Shown: piece after piece, positions 10,401-17,037 of the stretch
How the letters are laid out: every line of letters starts with the position of its first letter
Position numbering within the stretch: position 1 is the first letter of the stretch
NCBI RefSeq assembly: GCF_002245355.1
Contig: NZ_NOWF01000005.1
Location: 186,001 to 250,000, forward strand
DNA: 64,000 nucleotides
Direction: 5' to 3'
Origin: Paludifilum halophilum
Lineage (GTDB): Bacteria; Bacillota; Bacilli; Thermoactinomycetales; DSM-45169
The notes under the pieces: generated by a model
Database searches by the model: none
Told to the model about the DNA's origin: nothing
The model's input: the letters and a program-made list of their open reading frames with translations, nothing else
Program-made: the position numbers and the translations under genes

Positions 10401-10960
10401 CCTATTTTGAGGATGACATCATCACCTGGCTCAACCGGATCCTGGGGGCGATCTACGGGGAAGAAGAGCTGGCCGGGAATCTGCAGTGGCTGGCGGAGTC
10501 CCTGGGCAGGATCCGAAACAATGAGAGCGCCGAAGATCGGATTCGCCGCTACTTCTTCGATGAGTTTTACAAGGATCACTGCCGGATCTATCAGAAGCGG
10601 CCCATCTACTGGATGGCCGACTCGGGAAAGAAAAAGGGAATGCGGGCCCTGATCTATCTGCACCGCTACAATCCCCATACCATGGGGACTCTCCGTTTCC
10701 GTTACGTCCAGGAACTGCAGGTGAAACTGCACCAGGAAGAGAAATACATCGAACAGCGACTGACCGACCCCGCGCTCTCCGCCAGTGAAAAACGCCAATT
10801 GACCAAGAAGCTGACCACCCTCCGGGACCGACAGGAAGAGCTGATCCAGTACGACCAGAAGCTGGCTGAAGTGGCTAATCGGCGCATCGAGCTGGATCTG
10901 GACGACGGAGTGGTTGAGAACTATAAAAAGCTGGGGGATGTCCTGGCAAGCATTCGATAA
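7493..10960 (+). CDS. pglX: BREX adenine-specific DNA methyltransferase PglX
   Basis: 1155 aa from the ATG at 7493, which follows AGAGGTG; an upstream in-frame ATG at 7391 lies inside brxC and is rejected. The AdoMet motif DPACGSGH is at about residues 307-314 and the catalytic NPPY near 484-487, the gamma-class N6-adenine methyltransferase arrangement. PglX methylates a non-palindromic site to mark self DNA and sets BREX specificity. Bases from about 9460 to 9975 (residues about 657-828) are far richer in A and T than the flanks and fall where the target-recognition region is expected, suggesting an exchanged specificity segment. A terminator-like hairpin directly follows the stop. Confidence 0.92.
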   Translation: MNKTALKNFAVFARKELMKQVKYKAKSFGITSEGLPDVTERADYIEVNQVRYGQKDRKAFNRLFQALREKGYTELIKEVAYTWFNRFIAIRYMEVHNYLPSRIRVLSSHTPGKVDPDILTDYHQAGLPVGVEEIDDLLQAGDREGAYRKLLIAQCDELSESLPFLFEKIDDYAVLLLPDNLLHSDSVINVMNRELSEEDFDRVEVIGWLYQYYISEKKDEVFAGLKKNRKIGKDNIPAATQLFTPHWIVRYMVENSLGHLWLESYPESELKEKMTYYIEPAEQKEAVQKQLEQLKNPDLSPEAITVLDPACGSGHILVYAFDLLYSIYEERGYPARDIPTLILEKNLYGIDIDKRAAQLAAFVLMMKAREKSRRVLRKPPKVNILAIEESDFIDREAMAAYVAEGEQEKKDLKKLLDQFVGARNYGSILQPEPGDFDRWMTRVDQLIEEGRPSLFEAQLYEQLPLVRKLLEQAKVLAGQYDVVVTNPPYMGAKGMNPELSRFVKREYSDSKNDLFAVFMERNNSFARKAGFSAAINQHSWMFLSSYEKLRKKIMGQDTILSMLHLGPHAFEDVSGEVVQSTAFVMRKMNLKKFTGRYHRLVEYTRNKEQGFLERKNVYHREHSAFQDIPGSPIAYWASDQLRKVFRENKKLEEVYAPKKGLTTADNNRFLRLWYEVDLGNIEFGAKKELLSMKKWFPHNKGGKFRKWYGNQEYIINWKNNGEEIKGYKNSVIRNSSFIFREGITWSDISSSFFGVRYVPKGFLFDATGSMVFCKKSDIKTLLCFMLSKVCNYLLEISSQTIHFEVGHIKKIPVAFDNELSVSSIADENISLSKTDWDSFETSWDFQKHPFLTYKREAKNLAQSYANWAEHAERQFNQLKANEEELNRIFIDLYGLQDELTPEVSDEEVTVRKADRQRDAKSFLSYCVGLIMGRYSLDVEGLAYAGGEWDASKYRTIVPDQDGIVPLTDVAYFEDDIITWLNRILGAIYGEEELAGNLQWLAESLGRIRNNESAEDRIRRYFFDEFYKDHCRIYQKRPIYWMADSGKKKGMRALIYLHRYNPHTMGTLRFRYVQELQVKLHQEEKYIEQRLTDPALSASEKRQLTKKLTTLRDRQEELIQYDQKLAEVANRRIELDLDDGVVENYKKLGDVLASIR

Positions 10961-10971
10961 TAAATGAAACG

Positions 10972-11002
10972 GATGAGCAGGCGCCACTGCTCATCGTTTT
11001 TT
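10972..11002 (+). terminator. Intrinsic terminator between pglX and pglZ
   Basis: Perfect 9-bp stem GATGAGCAG/CTGCTCATC with loop GCGCCA, followed by G and six T. It lies within the operon, directly after pglX, so read-through or a separate promoter must supply pglZ. Confidence 0.85.
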
Positions 11003-11010
11003 GTTATACT
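11002..11010 (+). promoter_or_regulatory. Possible extended -10 promoter for pglZ
   Basis: TGTTATACT, an extended -10 element (TGnTATACT), sits immediately after the terminator T-tract and 13 bases before the pglZ start. No good -35 is visible 17 bases upstream because that position falls in the hairpin. Such a short distance to the start would give a very short leader. Sequence match only. Confidence 0.35.
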
Positions 11011-11022
11011 TCTCAAGGTGGC

Positions 11023-13608
11023 TTGGAACGGAACAAGGAGATGGGAAAGCGGGTGGAAGCGAAGTTGAAGCTGACGGCCAAACTGCTGGAGCTGTTTGAA
11101 AAAGAAAAAGCCCGATCCCCCGGGAATCGGGCCGTTGTGTTCTGGTATGACGAAGACGGGGAGGGGCGGGATCTGGAGGAGATCCGCCCTACCCTGGAGG
11201 AACAGGGGATTCGGGTGTGGGAGTTGACTCAACTCAACGCCTTCCGGACCAAATACAAGGTGGAAGTGGAAGAGCAAGAGACCTCTTTTCTCCTGTACGC
11301 CCCGTTTGTGAAGCCTCCGGATCATAAAAATCTGTTGTTGGACATTTTTCTGTACTCCACCGAGTTTAAAACCGACGAAATCGCCTTGCTCGCAGAGGAG
11401 TTGGGGCTGGACGCCACCTTGGCCCGTCCGTTTTTGCAGAGGTATCGCGTGTTTTTCCGGGAAAAACAGCGGAAGGAAAAGTTTCGCCGGTTCCTTCCTC
11501 TGCAAGGGGATGAACGGGACTGGAAAGCGGCTGTCTTTGCCGTGCTTACTCAGGCCAAGAGTACGGAGCCGACGGACCTGGTGCGATCCGTTCTGGAGCG
11601 GGGGTTGGATGAGGAGAAGAACCAGGCGCTCACCCAGATCCGGAAGTTCGCTCATGCAGATGATTTTTATGACTGGTTATACGCCCATTTCGGGCTGGTT
11701 GGAACGGACTCCCCTACATTACGGGAGGTTTTCGCCACTCTGGTCCAGTGTCACGCGGTCACATGCACGCCTGAATTGGAAAAGCATTTCCCGTCTTTCC
11801 ATACCCGTATGCCTAACACCTGCTATGTTTTCTTAGAGGATTGGCTGCGGGAAGAATCGGGTCGAACGCTCCTCCGGCCCCTGTTGAAGCAATTGGAAGC
11901 GGAGTGGGGGCTCGGGGAACGGCTCAGGCAATTGCCTCCTGATCAGGTGGCTGACTGCCGCACGTTCCAGGTGGCGGATACGATCTTGATCGAATATCTC
12001 AATGAGATGTTGTTGCACCACGGGGTGACCGGCCGAAAACTGCACGAGATCATCGACAAGCGGTTAAACACGCCCTGGGCCCGGGAGCCCCGTATTCGGT
12101 CTGTATATCAGTTTTTCACCCATGCGTTGGCCATGGTGCTTTTCAGCGAAGAGGAGCGCCGGGATCATCACCGGATGACCGTCCGGGACTGGTTGAAGGC
12201 TTACTCGGAACACGACTACAAAGTGGACCAGATTTACCGGAAGATGATGTGGATCTACCGTCAGGCCGGGATGCCGGAGGTGCTGAAAGAGATCAGCGAT
12301 TGGCTGACCCAGTGGTATGAAGATGAGTTTTTGCACAAATGGGGCGCTTACACGGATGGTCTCATGTCAGAGAAACTGACGGCTCAGTGGCCCGTGGAGG
12401 GAGTATTGCAGCAGTCCCGCTTTTTCCGGGATCGAATCGCTCCCTTGGTGAATCGCTCGCCGAAACGCATCTTTGTAATCCTCTCCGATGCCCTCCGCTT
12501 TGAGGCGGGTGCCGAACTGTCGGATAAGCTGGGCCGGCGACTGAACGCCGAAGTTTCCCTGGAACCGATGCAGGCTGCGCTTCCTTCTTGCACCCAACTG
12601 GGGATGGCCGCTTTACTTCCCGGTGAGGTGACTGATATCGACGATCAGGGAACTGTGTTTGTGGAGGGGATCCCGGCCAAAGGAATGAAAAACCGGGAAA
12701 AGATCCTGCAAAAGGCGGTTCCCGAATCGGCCGTTTTTCGGCTGGATGACTTTATTCATCTAGGCAAGGAAAAAGGGTTGAAAGCGATCAAAGGCAAAAG
12801 AGTGATCTACCTGTACCATAATCGGATCGATGCTACTGGGGATCACCAGGTGACCGAAAACTACACCTTTGACGATGTTCATCAGGCGGTGGAGGAATTG
12901 ACTCGGGTGGTGGGGAAACTGACCGGAACCTTCGGTGCCAAGCGCATTTTTATAACCGCCGATCACGGTTTTCTCTATCAACAGACGGCCGTGCAGGCGG
13001 ACCGATTGGCTGAACGGGTGGCGGGGTCCGTCATTGAGCAGCACCGGCGCTATGCCATCGGTCGTGATCTGGTGGTGCCTCCAGGAGTGCAAAGAGTTTC
13101 CCTCGACTATTTGAATCTGGAACTGGAGGCGGCGGTGCCCAAGGGACTCAACCGCTTTAAATCGGGAGGCGGAATGAAATTTGTCCACGGCGGCCCCATG
13201 CCCCAAGAAGCCGTGGTTCCGGTGATCCAATACCGTGAGATCCACGGACAGGCCCGGAAAAAGGAAGAACAACGGATCGATGTCCGGGTGGCGATGCGGT
13301 CCAAAGTAATCACCCACTATCGCTTCAACGTCTTGTTTTTCCAGGAGCAGAAAGTCTCCCAAGACCTTCGTCCCCGCCATCTCCGTGTGGCTTTGTATCT
13401 GGAAGATGATCGTATTTCAAACGAAGTGAACCTCGTCTTCGACAGTGAACAAGAAGCACCAGAGCGCCACCAGGAAGTCTCCTTCACCCTAATCGAAGGT
13501 CGATACCCCGTGGGGGAAGCCTGCATGTTGCGAATGGAAGATGTGACGGGAACCAAGACAGAGTTGTATGGGGAAGAGCCGTTTGAATTGAGGGTGTATG
13601 ATATATGA
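11023..13608 (+). CDS. pglZ: BREX alkaline-phosphatase-like protein PglZ
   Basis: 861 aa. The N-terminal AVVFWYDEDGEGRDLEEI and the PglZ/alkaline-phosphatase metal-site blocks FVILSDALRFEAG (about residue 488) and FITADHGFLYQ (about 646) are present. PglZ is essential in BREX; its enzymatic target is not settled. The start is uncertain: TTG at 11023 has AAGGTGG only one base away, ATG at 11041 abuts AAGGAG, and GTG at 11053 lies 12 bases after AAGGAG. The gene is separated from pglX by a terminator hairpin and followed by another. A brxL Lon-like protease gene normally follows in type 1 BREX but is absent here. Confidence 0.9.
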   Translation: MERNKEMGKRVEAKLKLTAKLLELFEKEKARSPGNRAVVFWYDEDGEGRDLEEIRPTLEEQGIRVWELTQLNAFRTKYKVEVEEQETSFLLYAPFVKPPDHKNLLLDIFLYSTEFKTDEIALLAEELGLDATLARPFLQRYRVFFREKQRKEKFRRFLPLQGDERDWKAAVFAVLTQAKSTEPTDLVRSVLERGLDEEKNQALTQIRKFAHADDFYDWLYAHFGLVGTDSPTLREVFATLVQCHAVTCTPELEKHFPSFHTRMPNTCYVFLEDWLREESGRTLLRPLLKQLEAEWGLGERLRQLPPDQVADCRTFQVADTILIEYLNEMLLHHGVTGRKLHEIIDKRLNTPWAREPRIRSVYQFFTHALAMVLFSEEERRDHHRMTVRDWLKAYSEHDYKVDQIYRKMMWIYRQAGMPEVLKEISDWLTQWYEDEFLHKWGAYTDGLMSEKLTAQWPVEGVLQQSRFFRDRIAPLVNRSPKRIFVILSDALRFEAGAELSDKLGRRLNAEVSLEPMQAALPSCTQLGMAALLPGEVTDIDDQGTVFVEGIPAKGMKNREKILQKAVPESAVFRLDDFIHLGKEKGLKAIKGKRVIYLYHNRIDATGDHQVTENYTFDDVHQAVEELTRVVGKLTGTFGAKRIFITADHGFLYQQTAVQADRLAERVAGSVIEQHRRYAIGRDLVVPPGVQRVSLDYLNLELEAAVPKGLNRFKSGGGMKFVHGGPMPQEAVVPVIQYREIHGQARKKEEQRIDVRVAMRSKVITHYRFNVLFFQEQKVSQDLRPRHLRVALYLEDDRISNEVNLVFDSEQEAPERHQEVSFTLIEGRYPVGEACMLRMEDVTGTKTELYGEEPFELRVYDI

Positions 13609-13612
13609 CCAA

Positions 13613-13645
13613 GAAAGCGCCAGAAAAAAGACTGGCGTTTTCTTT
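13613..13645 (+). terminator. Terminator after pglZ
   Basis: Stem GAAAGCGCCAG/CTGGCGTTTTC (one G-U pair) followed by a T-rich run, five bases after the pglZ stop. It closes the BREX transcript. Confidence 0.8.
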
Positions 13646-13849
13646 GTTTTCATAGGTAACTAGTTTAAACACAAAGACAATTAATCATAATCGGAAATCG
13701 TATGACTTGGCGGAGACGATCGGAAACAGATTATTATTGAATTGAGAGGAACAATGTCTATCGGGAACATGCGAAGTAGCATCAAAACGTGGTATTAGGT
13801 CAATCAAGTAGACACATTGAACCGAGAAATTGTGAGTATAGTACGTACA

Positions 13850-13893
13850 TGCGTGATCCGTTGTATCTTAGATGAGGTGAACATTAAAAGAAG
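13850..13893 (+). mobile_element. Short diverged IS630 transposase scrap
   Basis: In one frame this reads VIRCILDEVNIK, matching TIRCILDEANIT in the IS630 transposase at 29.8 kb. The DNA also aligns over about 30 bases (GATCCGTTGTATCTTAGATG against GATCCGCTGCATTCTGGACG). The rest of the 13.65-13.92 kb gap is AT-rich and shows no gene. It appears to be a heavily decayed insertion-sequence fragment. Confidence 0.45.
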
Positions 13894-13915
13894 TTGTTTG
13901 AATGTGAATATTCGT

Positions 13916-13944
13916 TTTACATCGATTATGTAATATGTTATAAT
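13916..13944 (+). promoter_or_regulatory. Strong sigma-A promoter for the two-gene unit
   Basis: -35 TTTACA at 13916-13921, 17-bp spacer, -10 TATAAT at 13939-13944 with an upstream TG (extended -10). It lies about 87 bp ahead of the 308-aa gene and directly abuts a LexA box. Confidence 0.8.
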
Positions 13945-13945
13945 T

Positions 13946-13959
13946 CGAACATACGTTCT
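13946..13959 (+). promoter_or_regulatory. LexA (DinR) operator
   Basis: CGAACATACGTTCT matches the Bacillus LexA consensus CGAACRNRYGTTYC at every position except the last. It lies one base downstream of the -10 hexamer, over the expected transcription start, the usual position for SOS repression. It predicts induction of the following genes by DNA damage. Confidence 0.75.
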
Positions 13960-14030
13960 AATACCCTCCAGACTGAAAAAATGTTAAGTTTCATTTGTTA
14001 GTTATTAATTTTGGGGGAGGGTATCTATTG

Positions 14031-14957
14031 ATGCTGTTTCATGATAAAGAAATATTCTTTGATTACTTCCAAGTCATCTTTTATCCCCATGGTGAGAATC
14101 CTAAAGATAATAACTCTGAATACTATTTGTATAACTTAGAACCAACTATTAATCAGTGGAGAGAATTGAGTCACAAAGATAGGACGAGAAATTACAAAAA
14201 CGAGCGGGCTCGGTTAGAAGACTGGGGGTATAAGGAAAATAAAAGACTTTACCATCTTCAGTTTTGCAAATTAAGTGACGATAATCCACCTTCACTTGCC
14301 AGAGAAGATGAGCCAACTAGACCTATGAACTTGGAGGACGATGAATTTTTAGGAAATAAGGTTTCTGCTATTTATGACAGATTAAATAGTGTTTTGATAT
14401 TGCAAAGAAACAGAGAGAGTATTACGAGGGCCGGTTTAGAGTGGTATTTAACTCAATTTGCTAAGGGAAACGATATTGTAAAACTTAGGCCAATTCTATT
14501 GCCTAATATAGATGAAAAGATTGAAGACATGAGATCAATAAAAAAAATTGATATTAAGTTTGCGGACTTGAATAAGATGCAAGCGACTGAAGAACCGACG
14601 GGTTTAGAAAAACATTTACTTTCATTCAAAGAACTTGAAGCTTTGAATGGTCAATTGGTTCTCTCAGTGGGTAAAGCAAGAAAAAGTACTCTTGCTATTA
14701 TTAAAGCTAAAAATTTGTTGAGGGATATTTTTAAGAGTAAAAAGCACATAACTAGCGCAAAAGTCAAGTTTGAAGATGACTTATCTAAACTTGACCTTGT
14801 AGACTTAATTGAACAACGTCTCATTGATTCAGAAATATATACATATAATCCAAGAGACGGAATAGATCATAACGATATGGTGGACATTATGATCAGAAAA
14901 TACGAAGAAAGAAGAGAAACTATTGATATTTTTTTGCCTAAATTAGAGGATGATTAA
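14031..14957 (+). CDS. Uncharacterised 308-aa protein under LexA control
   Basis: Start taken as ATG 14031, about 10 bases after GGGGGAGGG; upstream TTG codons also exist. It has no signal peptide or membrane segment. The N-terminus FFDYFQVIFYP, the middle LEDDEFLGNKVSAIYD and the motif LILQRNRESITRAGLEWYL recall a family of uncharacterised Bacillota proteins that I remember, unverified, as DUF6731. No nuclease or ATPase motif is apparent. Codon use is AT-rich, unlike the BREX genes, pointing to separate acquisition. The next gene starts two bases after the stop, so the protein and its membrane neighbour probably work together. Function unknown; an SOS-induced defence or stress role is inference from context. 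Confidence 0.75.
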   Translation: MLFHDKEIFFDYFQVIFYPHGENPKDNNSEYYLYNLEPTINQWRELSHKDRTRNYKNERARLEDWGYKENKRLYHLQFCKLSDDNPPSLAREDEPTRPMNLEDDEFLGNKVSAIYDRLNSVLILQRNRESITRAGLEWYLTQFAKGNDIVKLRPILLPNIDEKIEDMRSIKKIDIKFADLNKMQATEEPTGLEKHLLSFKELEALNGQLVLSVGKARKSTLAIIKAKNLLRDIFKSKKHITSAKVKFEDDLSKLDLVDLIEQRLIDSEIYTYNPRDGIDHNDMVDIMIRKYEERRETIDIFLPKLEDD

Positions 14958-14958
14958 T

Positions 14959-15162
14959 ATGAAAATCTCATGGGAGAGGCTTTTCCCGTTTTTAATCAGT
15001 ATAATTACAACATTCTTAGTAGCTGTATTCGGGGTTTCTCCCGCTATTAGTGGTTTGGAAAAAATGCTTGATGGATCAATCACTTTTACTTCGATTATCA
15101 TAGGTTTTTTGGGTGCTTTACTAGCTATTTTATTCTTAGCCTGTCTCGATCTGAGGTTGTGA
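14959..15162 (+). CDS. Membrane protein, N-terminal part (two TM segments), frame interrupted
   Basis: 67 aa from the ATG at 14959, eight bases after AGAGGA. Two hydrophobic segments are visible (about residues 8-27 and 38-60). The frame ends at GALLAILFLACLDLRL, but the +2 frame just upstream of the next gene reads SLSRSEVVKHVYKYG without a stop. GALLAILF followed by SLSRSEVVKHVYKYG would make a natural continuous four-TM protein. Either a one-base indel has split the gene, frameshifting joins it, or the GTGA overlap couples two separate subunits. Confidence 0.6.
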   Translation: MKISWERLFPFLISIITTFLVAVFGVSPAISGLEKMLDGSITFTSIIIGFLGALLAILFLACLDLRL

Positions 15163-15590
15163 AACATGTTTATAAGTATGGAACTAACGGGCAATTAAAA
15201 TCGAGTACTAAAAAAATAGTTTTTTTCCAATATATTAAACAAACCATAGAATTTGGCTTTTTGAATATAATTTTATCAATATTCATGTACCATATTAAAG
15301 AAAGGCCAGAAGGTATTTTCTCAAAGATATTCATTATACTATGGGTTTTCATTGCTGTTTATTTCATATGTTCAGCAATAAGGATTATCCGTATTCTCAT
15401 ATTGATTATGGAAAAGGAGGCTGAACATACGAGAAAAAAAGAAGTAAATAAAAGATATCAGTTGGATGAACATGAACGTCATGTTTTAAAACAAGAGGGC
15501 GCTAAAAAGGATTTGAAGAAAAGTAGAACGGAAAACGACCTGAAAAACACCGGAAAACCTCCGGAAAAAAACAACGGAAATCGGGTATAA
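15159..15590 (+). CDS. Membrane protein, C-terminal part (two TM segments and charged tail)
   Basis: 143 aa from a GTG that overlaps the previous stop as GTGA, a classical coupling arrangement, though there is no separate ribosome site. Two hydrophobic segments are seen (about residues 22-45 and 55-85). A long charged cytoplasmic-type tail rich in Lys and Glu follows. With the preceding frame it totals four TM segments. AT-rich like its two upstream neighbours. Family not recognised. As an effector partner of the 308-aa protein it would fit a membrane-acting defence unit, but that is inference. Confidence 0.6.
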   Translation: MKHVYKYGTNGQLKSSTKKIVFFQYIKQTIEFGFLNIILSIFMYHIKERPEGIFSKIFIILWVFIAVYFICSAIRIIRILILIMEKEAEHTRKKEVNKRYQLDEHERHVLKQEGAKKDLKKSRTENDLKNTGKPPEKNNGNRV

Positions 15591-15610
15591 AAGGAATAAG
15601 CGAGGTCACG

Positions 15611-16791
15611 CATGTTGATTAACCTAAGTTTAGGGAGATAAAAAATTCCTTTGTGTACAATGGGTTTGAAAGTTCCCCAATCTCAAATCCCAACACAATG
15701 GAGTCCCTATGAAACAAGATACCATTATTTTGCATCTCCTGCTCGTTCTTTCCTTAGATGAGATCGCACAAAGGCAGGCTACCAAGACACTGCACGAAAA
15801 TTTCCCCTTCGCGACCTGTTGGTTTTTGGATTGTTTCCGCAGTGGGCGGTTGGAAGGGATTTTCGTCACAGTGAAAAACAGCTCCAAACGATTTCAGCTC
15901 TTCCTTTCGTGTGGATCAGTCGACCCTTTTCCAAGAAAGCCTCCGAAGTTCCTTATACTTTGATAAAAGAAGGGCTGGAATGGCTCATTCAGCGTTGCAA
16001 TTGGACCACCCGACGTTCGCTTTTCCTCTAGAGGCCCCTTTTACGCTTGATCCCACCACAATGACTGTGGGACAAGGCGCGTTTTCGGGGAGAAAAATCC
16101 GGTGTGAAGCTGTATGTTCGTCTGGATCTGTCACTCAAGCCTTGAGTCAGGTTGAGGAATTTTTGGCCCGTACTCACGATGCCCCAATGGCTCCAAAGCT
16201 TAAAGCCCCCCAGACTGTAACGGTTCAGGATCGGGCTTATGTGGATGTCAAGCGAATGGAGAAGATGGATCAATCAGGAGTCCATTTTGTGGTGCGGTTA
16301 CGGAGAAATCTCACCGTTTCAAGCTGGAAATCCCTCCCTGAAGACTCTCCCGTCCTCCGGGATGGTACTTGCTATTTGGGGGAGAGCCGCCAACGTTTTC
16401 GGATGGTTTCTTTCCGAGATGATAAAAGGTGGGAGTTCCATGTGACTACCAACCTGAGGGGAGTGTCAGCCGAAACGATCGCCGAACTGTGCCGTGAACG
16501 CTGGCAGGTTGAGCTCTTTTTTCGCTGGATGAAGCAGCATCTGAATGTCAAGCACCTCTTCAGAACCACCATGAACGCCGTTTACGGTCAGCTTTTTTGT
16601 ACTTGTATCGCATATCATGTGTTATTGCGTCGGCTTTACAGCCAGGAAAAGCCGGTTCGCTTTGAAAAGGTCTCTATTTTGGATTTTATGCGAAATCTCT
16701 GGTCCGTCCAGCTTCCTGCAGAGTGGGTTCTTTCCTTATTTGATCATCTTCAACGACCCAAACTTTATACTATTTTTGGATAATCAACATG
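15611..16791 (+). mobile_element. IS4-type insertion sequence, decayed
   Basis: Imperfect terminal inverted repeats CATGTTGATTAACC (15611-15624) and GGATAATCAACATG (16778-16791) match at 13 of 14 positions and enclose 1.18 kb. The interior holds a broken IS4-family transposase. No clear target duplication is seen at the flanks. A diverged copy of the left-end sequence (TTTAGGGAGATAAAAAATTC here) occurs alone at 27.84 kb. Confidence 0.7.
15709..16783 (+). pseudogene. IS4-family transposase, several frameshifts
   Basis: The first frame starts MKQDTIILHLLLVLSLDEI at 15709. The coding signal then moves to another frame (PLRDLLVFGLFPQWAVGRDF) and again to the frame open from 15911 to 16783. Near 16.1 kb a third shift is suggested, because GVKLYVRLDLS is read out of frame. 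The C-terminal half keeps TVQDRAYVDVKR and the IS4 signature ERWQVELFFRWMKQHLN (Y/R-E-K type). Full-length relatives are about 400 aa in a single frame, so this copy is almost certainly inactive. It separates the SOS-linked pair from the helicase-nuclease gene. Confidence 0.8.
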
Positions 16792-16825
16792 TCTGAATTG
16801 AATGATGTACTTATTATAAATAAAA

Positions 16826-16855
16826 GGCTGCTGATTACGATCAGCAGCCCTCTTT
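16826..16855 (-). terminator. Terminator of the large helicase gene
   Basis: Perfect 10-bp stem GGCTGCTGAT/ATCAGCAGCC with a 4-base loop. On the minus strand it is followed by TTTTATTTATAA, as expected for the gene ending at 17038. The plus-strand side is also T-rich. Nothing else is seen in 16.79-17.04 kb. Confidence 0.75.
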
Positions 16856-17037
16856 ATTCACACAAGTACCACATCCACCCACACTTCCGAGATGGATGGA
16901 TAGGTGAGGACTTCTTTTCGGTTTGGCAAAGAGTTTTAGAAACTCCGTTTCAGCAACAGTCAAATGAGGGAGAAAAGCCTGCTCTTCCAGGGAGTGGACC
17001 TTTCTTTGGTTATCGATCGTGTCGGAGGTAGGGTGTT

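Noticed and set aside
14031-15590. Kiwa system (kwaA/kwaB)
   Set aside because: The layout (four-TM protein plus a roughly 310-aa protein) is similar, but the gene order is reversed and I cannot match the soluble protein to KwaB's domain by eye.
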